Positions 16,275 to 24,574 of a stretch of DNA of 60,510 nucleotides are shown here, in pieces. Each line of letters opens with the position of its first letter. The first letter of the stretch is position 1. The notes beneath the pieces were generated by a model. That model did no database searches. It saw only the letters and a list, made by a program, of their open reading frames with translations, and was not told where the DNA came from. A program made the position numbers and the translations under genes. Source of the stretch: Devosia sp. (GTDB lineage: Bacteria; Pseudomonadota; Alphaproteobacteria; Rhizobiales; Devosiaceae); assembly GCF_028290625.1 (NCBI RefSeq), contig NZ_JAQGJM010000025.1, positions 1 through 60,510 on the forward strand, given 5' to 3'.

Positions 16275-17138
16275 ATGACTCTCCGCACCCCAACCCTCAC
16301 CACCTTTCTCACCCAAAACCCCGACGCGATCGCCGCCGAGCTCACCTCCGTCCGTGGCTCGTCGCCCCGCGAGCAGGGCACCTTCATGCTGGTGGGCCGC
16401 ACCACCATTTTCGGCACCATCGGCGGTGGCGCGCTCGAATACATGGTCATCGACCACGCCCGCCGCCTGATCGCCAATGGCCAGGCGACCGACGCGATGG
16501 ACGTCCCCCTCGGCCCCGAAATCGGCCAATGCTGCGGCGGCCGCGTCGGCGTCAGCCTGCGCTATGCCGATGTCGCTTTGCGCGAAGAGCTTGCCGAGCG
16601 CATTGCCGCCGAAGACGAAGCCCAGACCCACGTCTATATCTTCGGCGCCGGCAATGTCGGCGGTGCACTTGCCCGTATGCTGGCGCTGCTGCCGGTCCAT
16701 GCTCATGTGGTCGATACCCGCAGCGACGAACTCATTGGTCTGCCGGAAAACGTCGATGCCCGCGCCGTGCCGATGCCCGAAGCCGTGGTCCGCAATGCCC
16801 CCCAGGGCAGCGCCTACGTCATCCTCACCCACGACCATGCGCTCGATTTCATGATCGCCTTCGAAGCCCTCCAGCGCCTAGATAGTCCCTATGTCGGCAT
16901 GGTCGGTTCGCGCACCAAACGGGCGCGGTTTGCCTCCTGGTATCGGGCCGAAGGCGGCGACGAGGCCGCACTGGAGCGACTGGTCCTGCCCATCGGTAAC
17001 CATGGGCTTGGGGATAAACGACCCGAGGTGATTGCGGCACTGGCGGCGGCAGAAATTATGGTCCACATTGGCCGCCGGGAAGCTCGATCTGTGCAGGCGC
17101 AAGGCACCAGGAAACTGGGAGCCATACATGGACGCTAG
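16275..17138 (+). CDS. xdhC: Xanthine dehydrogenase accessory protein XdhC
   Basis: Binds and sulfurates the molybdenum cofactor and inserts it into XdhB; it is not part of the mature enzyme. 287 aa with the N-terminal XdhC/CoxI domain (TSVRGSSPREQGTFML, then GTIGGGALEY and the GQCCGGRV Cys-Cys motif) and a C-terminal Rossmann-like domain beginning HVYIFGAGNVGGALA. The ATG at 16275 lies just past the foldback element; the frame is open upstream but would read through the repeat. Its 3' end overlaps the next ABC ATPase gene by 11 bp. Confidence 0.94.
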   Translation: MTLRTPTLTTFLTQNPDAIAAELTSVRGSSPREQGTFMLVGRTTIFGTIGGGALEYMVIDHARRLIANGQATDAMDVPLGPEIGQCCGGRVGVSLRYADVALREELAERIAAEDEAQTHVYIFGAGNVGGALARMLALLPVHAHVVDTRSDELIGLPENVDARAVPMPEAVVRNAPQGSAYVILTHDHALDFMIAFEALQRLDSPYVGMVGSRTKRARFASWYRAEGGDEAALERLVLPIGNHGLGDKRPEVIAALAAAEIMVHIGRREARSVQAQGTRKLGAIHGR

Positions 17139-18672
17139 TATGCCGCATCGGCTTGAACTCATCGGCATCACCAAGCGTTTCCCCGGCGTCCTCGCCAACG
17201 ACAATGTCAGCTTTTCGGTCAAGCCCGGCGAAATCCACGCTCTCCTGGGTGAAAATGGCGCCGGCAAATCCACCCTGGTCAAGATGATCTACGGCATCAT
17301 GCAGCCCGATGCCGGCGAGATCGTCTGGGACGGGCAGCGCACCGTCGTCGCCAATCCCAAGGCCGCCCGCGCGCTCGGCATCGGCATGGTGTTCCAGCAT
17401 TTCTCGCTGTTCGAAGCCCTGACCGTGCTGGAAAACATCGCGCTGGGCATGGATGCCAAAATCCCCGCCCGCGAGCTCGAAGCGCGCATCCGCGCCGTGA
17501 TGACCCAATATGGGCTGCTGCTCGATCCGCATCGCACCGTCGCGACCCTGTCGGTGGGCGAACGCCAGCGTATCGAGATCGTGCGCGCACTGCTGCTCGA
17601 TCCCAAACTGCTGATCATGGACGAGCCCACTTCGGTGCTGACCCCGCAGGAAGTCGAGCAATTGTTCGACGTGCTGCGCAAGCTTGCGGCGGGCGGCTGT
17701 TCCATCCTCTACATTTCCCACAAGCTGCATGAAATCAAAGCCTTGTGCGACACCGCGACGATCCTGCGCGGCGGCAAGCTGGTCGATACCTGCGATCCGA
17801 AAGCCGAAACCTCGCGCTCCATGGCCGAGAAGATGATCGGCGCTGGCCTCAAGGACATCGTGCGTGCGCCGGGGCGGACCATGGGCCTGCCCAAGCTCGT
17901 GGTTTCCCGGCTTTCGACCAAAAAATCGGGTCATTTCGACGTGCCGGTCGATAGCGTCAGCTTTGTCGTCAAAGCCGGCGAAATCTTCGGCATTGCGGGG
18001 GTGGCGGGCAATGGCCAGAACGCGCTGCTCGATGCGCTCTCCGGCGAAATTCTCGGCGAGGACAAGGATGCCATCACTATCGACGGCTTTCCACTCGGCC
18101 TGCTCGATACCACCGGCCGCCGCCGCCATGGTCTCTGTGCCGTGCCCGAGGAGCGCAACGGCCACGCCGCGGTGGGCGATTTCACGCTTTCCGACAACTC
18201 CATCCTGACCGCCCGCAACCGGCTCGGCATGGTGGTGCTCGGGCTGATCAATTCCGGGGCAGCCAAGACCTATACGGGCAAGGTGATCACCGATTTCGCG
18301 GTTAAGGCGCTGGGCCCCAGCTCCACCGCCGGCTCGCTCTCGGGCGGCAATCTGCAAAAGTACATCATGGGCCGCGAAATCCTGCAGCGTCCCACCGTGC
18401 TGGTGGTCAGCCAGCCGACGTGGGGCGTCGATGCCGGCGCCGCGGCCGCCATCCACCAGGCGCTGGTCGATCTGGCGGCCGAAGGCTCGGCCATCGTCGT
18501 CATCAGCCAGGATCTCGATGAGCTGTTGGCGCTGTGCGATACGCTGGCGGTGATCAATGCCGGGCAATTGTCCGATGCCCAAAAGGTCGGTGAGATATCG
18601 GTGGAAGAGATTGGCCTGCTGATGGGTGGCGTGCACGGAACGAGCGAGGCGCGTGATGCAATTCCGGCTTGA
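17128..18672 (+). CDS. BMP-type nucleobase/nucleoside ABC transporter, ATPase
   Basis: Double-domain ATPase (514 aa) of the simple-sugar/nucleoside importer class. Domain 1 is complete: Walker A GENGAGKS, signature LSVGERQ, Walker B LLIMDEPTS. Domain 2 is degenerate, as usual in this class: the P-loop reads GVAGNGQNALL without GKS, the signature LSGGNLQK is kept, and Walker B reads VLVVSQPTWG. GGGAG precedes the ATG at 17128, which lies inside the end of xdhC; an ATG at 17140 is an alternative. It is part of the operon with two permeases and a BMP-family binding protein, so it probably imports purine bases or nucleosides for the surrounding pathway. Confidence 0.92.
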   Translation: MDASMPHRLELIGITKRFPGVLANDNVSFSVKPGEIHALLGENGAGKSTLVKMIYGIMQPDAGEIVWDGQRTVVANPKAARALGIGMVFQHFSLFEALTVLENIALGMDAKIPARELEARIRAVMTQYGLLLDPHRTVATLSVGERQRIEIVRALLLDPKLLIMDEPTSVLTPQEVEQLFDVLRKLAAGGCSILYISHKLHEIKALCDTATILRGGKLVDTCDPKAETSRSMAEKMIGAGLKDIVRAPGRTMGLPKLVVSRLSTKKSGHFDVPVDSVSFVVKAGEIFGIAGVAGNGQNALLDALSGEILGEDKDAITIDGFPLGLLDTTGRRRHGLCAVPEERNGHAAVGDFTLSDNSILTARNRLGMVVLGLINSGAAKTYTGKVITDFAVKALGPSSTAGSLSGGNLQKYIMGREILQRPTVLVVSQPTWGVDAGAAAAIHQALVDLAAEGSAIVVISQDLDELLALCDTLAVINAGQLSDAQKVGEISVEEIGLLMGGVHGTSEARDAIPA

Positions 18673-19735
18673 GAAGCGCGCCGAACCCAGCCGCTTCATG
18701 CTCTATGCCACGCCGGTCGGCGCGGTGATCCTGACCATGATTGTGGGCGCCATCATCTTCTCACTGATCGGCTATGACGGCATCGGCGCGGTGCGCGAAG
18801 TGTTCCTGACCCCGCTGACTAACGCCTATAAATGGCAGGATCTCGGCATCAAGGCTGCGCCGTTGATCATCATAGGCACCGGCCTGTCCATCGCCTACCG
18901 CGCCAACGTCTGGAACATCGGCGCTGAGGGGCAATATGTGGTTGGCGCGCTCGCCGGCACCTGGGTGGCGCTCGCCACCTATACGATGAGCGGGCCGTGG
19001 ATTCTGCCGTTGATGATCCTGGCCGGTGTGGTCGGTGGTGCGCTTTATGCGGCTATCCCCGCGCTGCTCAAGACGCGGCTCAACGTCAATGAAATCCTGA
19101 CCAGCCTGATGCTGACCTACGCGTCGATCCAGTTGATCTACTACCTGATCCGCGCCCAGTGGAAGGACCCGATGGGGATCGGCTTTCCGCAGACGCGCCG
19201 GTTCGCCGAGTCAGCCCAGCTGCCCACCGTCATCCCCCATACCATCGTGCATCTGGGCGTGCCGATCGCCATCGTGGTGGCGCTAGTGGCGTGGTTCATC
19301 ATGTCGCGCTCAGTGTTCGGCTATCGCATGCGCGTCGTCGGCGCCGCGCCCCACGCCGCGCGCTATGGCGGGTTCAGCGAAAACAAGACCATCTGGCTGG
19401 CCATGCTGGTCAGCGGCGGGCTGGCGGGCCTCGCCGGCGTGCTCGAAGTCGCCGGCCCGTTCCAGCGCATGGTGCCAGGCTTTGCCACCGGCTATGGCTT
19501 CACCGCCATCATCGTGGCCTTTCTCGGCCGGCTCAATCCGCTCGGCGTGATTTTTGCCGGCATTGTGCTGGCCATCACCTTCGTCGGCGGCGAAGTGGCG
19601 CAAACCACCATCAAGCTGCCCGATGCCGCCACCGGCATTTTCCAGGCCATGGTGCTGTTCTTCCTACTCGCGGGCGACCTGTTGGTCCGCTACCGCATCC
19701 GCCGCGTCGTCACGACGCCCGCCGGAGCCGCATGA
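18656..19735 (+). CDS. BMP-type ABC transporter permease 1
   Basis: 359-aa inner-membrane permease of the BPD_transp_2 family with about nine hydrophobic segments. The characteristic WNIGAEGQ motif sits around residue 85 and LNVNEILTSLML follows further on. It overlaps the ATPase gene by 17 bp, so the ATG at 18656 is likely translated by coupling. The pair of dissimilar permeases is typical of NupABC/BMP-type nucleoside importers. The substrate is inferred from purine operon membership. Confidence 0.92.
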   Translation: MQFRLEKRAEPSRFMLYATPVGAVILTMIVGAIIFSLIGYDGIGAVREVFLTPLTNAYKWQDLGIKAAPLIIIGTGLSIAYRANVWNIGAEGQYVVGALAGTWVALATYTMSGPWILPLMILAGVVGGALYAAIPALLKTRLNVNEILTSLMLTYASIQLIYYLIRAQWKDPMGIGFPQTRRFAESAQLPTVIPHTIVHLGVPIAIVVALVAWFIMSRSVFGYRMRVVGAAPHAARYGGFSENKTIWLAMLVSGGLAGLAGVLEVAGPFQRMVPGFATGYGFTAIIVAFLGRLNPLGVIFAGIVLAITFVGGEVAQTTIKLPDAATGIFQAMVLFFLLAGDLLVRYRIRRVVTTPAGAA

Positions 19736-20658
19736 TGGAGATGCTCATCCCCATCATCGTCACCCTGGTCGGCGCAGCGACACCCATCCTGATCGCGGCG
19801 CTTGGTGAACTGGTTGCCGAGAAAAGCGGCGTGCTTAACCTTGGCGTCGAAGGCATGATGCTGGTCGGCGCCATCGCAGGGTTCGTGGCGCAGTTCTATA
19901 CCGGCAATCCCTATTTGGCCCTGCTCTGCGGCGCTTTTGCCGGCGCGGCGGTATCGCTGATCTTCGCCTTCCTCACGCTCAGCCTCTCTGCCAACCAGAC
20001 CGCAACCGGCCTGGCTCTGACGATTTTCGGCACCGGCCTGTCGGCCCTTGCCGGCGCGCCCTACTCGGCCAAACCCATCGCGCTGATGCAGCCGCTGTTC
20101 CCGGACATGCTCGCCCGCGACCCATTCTGGCGGGTATTCTTCGGCTATTCGTTCCCGGTCTATTTCTCCTTCATCATGGTGGCCGCCATCTGGTGGTTCC
20201 TCAAGCGCACCCGCTCCGGGCTGATCCTGCGCGCTGTCGGCGAGAACGATCATTCGGCCCATTCCATCGGCTATTCGGTGACCGGCGTGCGCTATGCTGC
20301 GGTCGTTTTCGGTGGCGCCATGGCGGGCATTGCCGGGGCCTGCTTCCCGCTGCTGCTCACCCCGCAATGGGCCGAAAGCATGACTGCCGGCCGTGGCTGG
20401 ATCGCCGTGGCTTTGGTGGTGTTCGCCTCGTGGCGGCCGCTTCGCCTGCTGGCCGGCGCGTATCTCTTCGGCCTCGTCATGACCATGGAGCTTTACGCCA
20501 AGGCCGGCGGCGGCGTGCTGGCGGTCATTCCGTCCGAGCTGTGGGCTGCTTTGCCCTACCTCGCCACCATCGTCGTGCTGGTGCTGATTTCGATCCGGCG
20601 CGATGCTTCCACCAATGCTCCGGCCTGCCTCGGCAAGCCGTTCATGCCTACCAATTGA
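19732..20658 (+). CDS. BMP-type ABC transporter permease 2
   Basis: 308-aa permease, the second BPD_transp_2 subunit, with the family's EKSGVLNLGVEGMML motif near residues 30-44 and eight or so membrane helices. The start overlaps the previous stop (ATGATGGAG; 19732 or 19735), indicating translational coupling. It is followed 50 bp later by the substrate-binding protein gene. With permease 1 it should form the heterodimeric channel. Confidence 0.92.
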   Translation: MMEMLIPIIVTLVGAATPILIAALGELVAEKSGVLNLGVEGMMLVGAIAGFVAQFYTGNPYLALLCGAFAGAAVSLIFAFLTLSLSANQTATGLALTIFGTGLSALAGAPYSAKPIALMQPLFPDMLARDPFWRVFFGYSFPVYFSFIMVAAIWWFLKRTRSGLILRAVGENDHSAHSIGYSVTGVRYAAVVFGGAMAGIAGACFPLLLTPQWAESMTAGRGWIAVALVVFASWRPLRLLAGAYLFGLVMTMELYAKAGGGVLAVIPSELWAALPYLATIVVLVLISIRRDASTNAPACLGKPFMPTN

Positions 20659-20708
20659 GAGGTCTCAATGCCTTTCGATCACCAAGAAAAGTCAATCAGG
20701 AGAGACAC

Positions 20709-21791
20709 ATGACCCTATCCCGCCGCGACATTCTCAAGATCGGTGGTGCCGCCGCCGCCCTGCCATTGCTCGGAGGCACTGCCTTCGCCCAGGAGAAGCT
20801 CAAGGTCGGCTTCATCTATGTCGGCACCATCAACGACAATGGCTATAACTATGGCCACAACCAGGGCCGCATCTTCCTGCAGGACGCCCTCGGCGATGCC
20901 GTCGAAACCACCTACGTGGAAAACGTGCCCGAAGGCCCCGATTGCGAGCGCGTGCTGCGCGAACTGGCCCAGCAGGGCAACAAGCTGATTTTCGCCACCA
21001 GCTTCGGCTTTGGCGATGCGGTGATCAAGGTGGCCGCCGAGTTCCCGGACGTCGCCTTCGAGCACGCCACCGGCTACATGAAGGCGGACAATGTCGGCCT
21101 CTACAATGCGCGCTTCTATGAAGGCCGCGCCGTCTGCGGCACCATCGCGGGCCACCTCTCCAAAACCGGCAAGGCCGCCTATATCGGCTCCTTCCCGATC
21201 CCCGAAGTCGTCATGGGCATCAATGCGCTGGCGCTGTCCGGCCGTCGCATCAATCCGGCCTTCACCGTCAAGCCGGTCTATATCTCGACCTGGAATGACC
21301 CGGCCAAGGAAGGCGATGCGGCCCGTGCATTGATCGACCAGGGCGTCGATATCATCGCCCAGCACACCGACGGCCCGGCGGCACTGCAGGTTGCGCAGGA
21401 ACGCGGCATTGTCGGCGGCTTCGGCCAGGGTGCCGATATGAGCGCCTTCGCTCCCGAAGCCCAGTTGACCGCGATCATCGACCACTGGGGTCCACACTAC
21501 GTCAATTCCGCCAAGGCGGTGATTGCCGGCACCTGGACCGCGGGCGACACGTGGGAAGGCCTCAAGGAGGAGGTCGTCCAGATGGGCGCCTACAACAAGA
21601 AGATCCCGGCCGACGTCGTTGCCGATGCTGAAAAGATTCGCACCGGCCAGATCGATGGCTCGTTCAAGATCTTCACCGGCCCGATCAAGGACAATACCGG
21701 CGCCGAACGCGTCGCCGCTGGCGTCGCAATGACCGATGCCGAGCTGCTGAGCATGGACTGGTACGTCGAAGGCGTCGAACAGCCGGTGTAA
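20709..21791 (+). CDS. BMP family ABC transporter substrate-binding protein
   Basis: 360-aa periplasmic binding protein. The signal peptide carries a Tat-like motif, SRRDILKIGG, then a hydrophobic stretch ending AFA before QEKLKVGFIYVG. No lipobox is present, unlike many PnrA/Med lipoproteins of this family. The body has the BMP-family segments NDNGYNYGHNQGR and IFATSFGFGDAV. GGAGAG precedes the ATG. It lies last in the transporter block and is followed by a structured repeat before puuD, which could protect the upstream mRNA. Confidence 0.92.
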   Translation: MTLSRRDILKIGGAAAALPLLGGTAFAQEKLKVGFIYVGTINDNGYNYGHNQGRIFLQDALGDAVETTYVENVPEGPDCERVLRELAQQGNKLIFATSFGFGDAVIKVAAEFPDVAFEHATGYMKADNVGLYNARFYEGRAVCGTIAGHLSKTGKAAYIGSFPIPEVVMGINALALSGRRINPAFTVKPVYISTWNDPAKEGDAARALIDQGVDIIAQHTDGPAALQVAQERGIVGGFGQGADMSAFAPEAQLTAIIDHWGPHYVNSAKAVIAGTWTAGDTWEGLKEEVVQMGAYNKKIPADVVADAEKIRTGQIDGSFKIFTGPIKDNTGAERVAAGVAMTDAELLSMDWYVEGVEQPV

Positions 21792-21826
21792 TCGCTTCGC
21801 TATAGATCACCAGGGCTAAGGTGGTC

Positions 21827-21978
21827 CCCTTCTCCCCTTGTGAGAGAAGGTGCCCGAAGGGCAGATGAGGGGTTCTGCGTTTCCTGATGCCGCAAGGCAT
21901 GGGGCGGCTCAGAACCCCTCACCCTGATTGCCCTGCTGAACGCAGGGCAATCTGTCCCTCTCCCACAAGGGGCGAGGG
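21827..21978. repeat. Intra-operon structured repeat, copy 2 (binding protein-puuD)
   Basis: Same architecture as 13617-13764: outer CCTTCTCCCCTTGTGAGAG arm with a complementary 3' arm, a GAGGGGTTCTG/CAGAACCCCTC middle stem, and an inner 11-bp hairpin (21926-21936 with 21942-21952, loop TGAAC). The inner stem sequence differs from copy 1 but remains fully paired. Confidence 0.85.
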
Positions 21979-21997
21979 GAAGGACGGAGACTGAGCG

Positions 21998-23224
21998 ATG
22001 GGCGATTTCGTCATTTTCTATGAGTGGCTGAGCTTTGCGGTGCGGTGGACCCATGTCATCACCGCCATCGCCTGGATCGGCTCGTCATTCTATTTCATCG
22101 CGCTCGATCTGGGTCTGCGCAAGACCCCCAGCCTGCCGCCTTTGGCACATGGCGAGGAGTGGCAGGTGCATGGCGGCGGCTTCTACCACATCCAGAAATA
22201 CCTGGTCGCGCCGGACTTTTTGCCCGAACACCTGACCTGGTTCAAATGGGAAAGCTACGCCACCTGGCTCTCCGGTTTTTGCCTGCTGGCGCTGATTTAC
22301 TATGTCGGCGCAGACATTTACCTGATCGACCGCAACGTGCTGGACGTGCCGCAATGGGCGGGCATCCTGATCTCCATCGGCTCGATCCTGCTTGGCTGGA
22401 TCGTCTATAGTCGGCTGTGCAAATCCCCGATCGGGCAAAGCCAGAATGGACTGATGCTGGTGCTGTTCGCCATCCTGACGGCGATGGCTTGGGGCTATAC
22501 GCAGCTGTTCACCGGCCGCGCCGCCATGCTGCATATGGGCGTGTTCACCGCCACCATCATGGCGGCGAACGTTGCGATGATCATCATCCCGAACCAGACT
22601 ATCGTCGTGGCGGATTTGAAGGCCGGCCGGGTGCCCGATGCCAAATACGGCAAGATCGCCAAGCAGCGCAGCCTGCACAACAATTACCTGACGCTGCCGG
22701 TGATCTTCTTCATGCTGTCGAGCCACTATCCGCTGGCCTTCGCCACGCAGTGGAACTGGATCATCGCCAGCCTGATCTTCCTCGTCGGCGTGGTGATCCG
22801 GCACTATTTCAACACGCGCCATGCACGTAAGGGTAATCCGCACTGGACGTGGCTGGCGGCCGTGGTGCTATTCCTGCTGATCGCCTGGCTGTCGAGCGGG
22901 CCAAAACTGCCCGGCTCGGCGGGTGATCTGGTCGCGTCGCGCGCCGCTGAACCGTTCATGGCCGCCGCCCATTTCGAGGAAGCGAGCCTGACGGTGCAGA
23001 CGCGCTGCGCCATGTGCCACACGGCAGAACCGGCCTGGGACGGGATTTATGAGGCGCCCAAGAACGTCATCCTTGACAATGACGTCGCCATTGCCAACCA
23101 CGCCGAGCAGATCGTCATCCAGGCCGGTTATGCGCATGCCATGCCGCCGGGCAATGTCAGCGAAATCACACCCGAGGAACGCGCTCTGCTGGTGGAGTGG
23201 TATCGCGAAGGCTCGGCGCTATGA
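21998..23224 (+). CDS. puuD: Membrane-bound urate oxidase with cytochrome c domain
   Basis: PuuD-type urate hydroxylase, producing 5-hydroxyisourate; in characterised alphaproteobacterial members it passes electrons to a cytochrome c domain rather than making H2O2. 408 aa: about eight membrane helices in residues 1-305, beginning WLSFAVRWTHVITAIAWIG, then a periplasmic C-terminal cytochrome c domain with the haem motif CAMCH near residue 340 and a likely Met ligand in HAMPPGNV. The start lies just after the repeat element, with GGAGA upstream. Its stop overlaps the guaD start by 4 bp (ATGA). Confidence 0.95.
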   Translation: MGDFVIFYEWLSFAVRWTHVITAIAWIGSSFYFIALDLGLRKTPSLPPLAHGEEWQVHGGGFYHIQKYLVAPDFLPEHLTWFKWESYATWLSGFCLLALIYYVGADIYLIDRNVLDVPQWAGILISIGSILLGWIVYSRLCKSPIGQSQNGLMLVLFAILTAMAWGYTQLFTGRAAMLHMGVFTATIMAANVAMIIIPNQTIVVADLKAGRVPDAKYGKIAKQRSLHNNYLTLPVIFFMLSSHYPLAFATQWNWIIASLIFLVGVVIRHYFNTRHARKGNPHWTWLAAVVLFLLIAWLSSGPKLPGSAGDLVASRAAEPFMAAAHFEEASLTVQTRCAMCHTAEPAWDGIYEAPKNVILDNDVAIANHAEQIVIQAGYAHAMPPGNVSEITPEERALLVEWYREGSAL

Positions 23225-24522
23225 CGCGGACGATCCTGCGCGGGCGGGTGCTGACTTTCCTGTCCGAGCCGCAAGGGCTCGATGACGCGGCAAGTTACCG
23301 CTACCTCGAGGACGGCGCCGTGGTGATTGCCGACGGCAAGATCGTCGCGCTTGAGGACTTTTCTGCCATCGAGATCGGCGATGCGCAGGTGATTGACCAT
23401 CGTCCTCACCTGATCCTGCCGGGCTTCATCGATACGCATCTGCACTATGTGCAGAGCCAGATGATCGCCTCCTATGCGGGGTCCCTGCTGGAATGGCTCA
23501 ACACCTACACCTTTGTGGAAGAACAGAAATTCAGCCAGCAGGGCCATGCCGGCTCGGTCGCCTCCGCGTTCTACGACGAATTGATCCGCAACGGCACCAC
23601 GACGGCGGTGGCCTATTGCTCCAGCCATCCCAGAAGCGTCGATGCCTATTTCGCCGAGGCCGAAAAGCGCAACATGCTGATGGTCGGCGGTAAGGTGATG
23701 ATGGATCGCAATGCGCCCGAAGCACTCTGCGACACCGCCCAATCGAGTTATGACGACACCAAGGCCCTGATCGAGCGCTGGCATGGTCGCGGCCGCGGGC
23801 TCTACGCCATCTCGCCGCGCTTCGCCATCACTTCGACGCCCGAGCAGATGGAGATGGCCCGCGCCCTCGTGGCGGAGCATCCCGAGTGCTACGTGCAGAC
23901 CCATCTCAGCGAGAACGACGCCGAGATCAAGTTCTCGATGGAGCTTTATCCAGATGCCGTGGACTATACTGGCATCTACGAGGATTACGGCATACTGGGT
24001 CCCAAGACCCTGATCGGGCACTGCATCCATCTCAACCATCGTGAGACCCGGGTACTGGCCGAGACCAAATCGGTCGCCGTATTCTGTCCGACCTCGAACC
24101 TGTTCCTGGGCAGCGGGCTGTTCGACCGGGAACGGTTGATGATGGCCGGCGTGCGAATTGGGATCGCGACCGATATCGGCGGCGGCACCAGCTATTCGAT
24201 GCTGCGCACGCTGGACGAGGGCTACAAGATTTCGCAATTGCGCGGGCAGCGACTGACCCCGTTCAACTCGTTCTACATGATGACCCTGGGCAATGCGCGG
24301 GCGCTGTCGCTCGAAGGCACTATCGGCACCATCGCGCCCGGCTGTGCGGCGGATTTGGTGGTACTAAATGCTAACGCAACGCCAGCAATGGCGCTCCGAA
24401 TGCTAACCGTAAGTGCGCTTTACGAAGAGCTGTTCCTGCTGCAGACGCTCGGGGATGACCGATCGATCGCGGAGGTCTATGTGGCTGGTGCAAGGGCGAA
24501 GTCTACTTTAGGCGGGTTGTGA
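23221..24522 (+). CDS. guaD: Guanine deaminase (amidohydrolase type)
   Basis: Converts guanine to xanthine and ammonia, feeding XdhAB. 433-aa metal-dependent amidohydrolase: HxH motif in [24 protein letters not shown], the substrate segment CPTSNLFLGSG, and the metal-binding Asp in ATDIGGGTSYSM. These segments match GuaD better than TrzN/AtzA relatives. The ATG overlaps the puuD stop, so the two are translationally coupled. Confidence 0.94.
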   Translation: MTRTILRGRVLTFLSEPQGLDDAASYRYLEDGAVVIADGKIVALEDFSAIEIGDAQVIDHRPHLILPGFIDTHLHYVQSQMIASYAGSLLEWLNTYTFVEEQKFSQQGHAGSVASAFYDELIRNGTTTAVAYCSSHPRSVDAYFAEAEKRNMLMVGGKVMMDRNAPEALCDTAQSSYDDTKALIERWHGRGRGLYAISPRFAITSTPEQMEMARALVAEHPECYVQTHLSENDAEIKFSMELYPDAVDYTGIYEDYGILGPKTLIGHCIHLNHRETRVLAETKSVAVFCPTSNLFLGSGLFDRERLMMAGVRIGIATDIGGGTSYSMLRTLDEGYKISQLRGQRLTPFNSFYMMTLGNARALSLEGTIGTIAPGCAADLVVLNANATPAMALRMLTVSALYEELFLLQTLGDDRSIAEVYVAGARAKSTLGGL

Positions 24523-24574
24523 CACTTCCGCGCATGACTTAAGTCTCCTCAGTCCGCACAAAAAGGAAGCAGAA

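Noticed and set aside
17056..18699. 547-codon minus-strand frame over the ABC ATPase
   Set aside because: Shadow of a complete tandem ATPase gene.
13617..21978. Repeated hairpins as a CRISPR array
   Set aside because: Only two distant copies, each a foldback with variable stems; no regular spacers and no cas genes.
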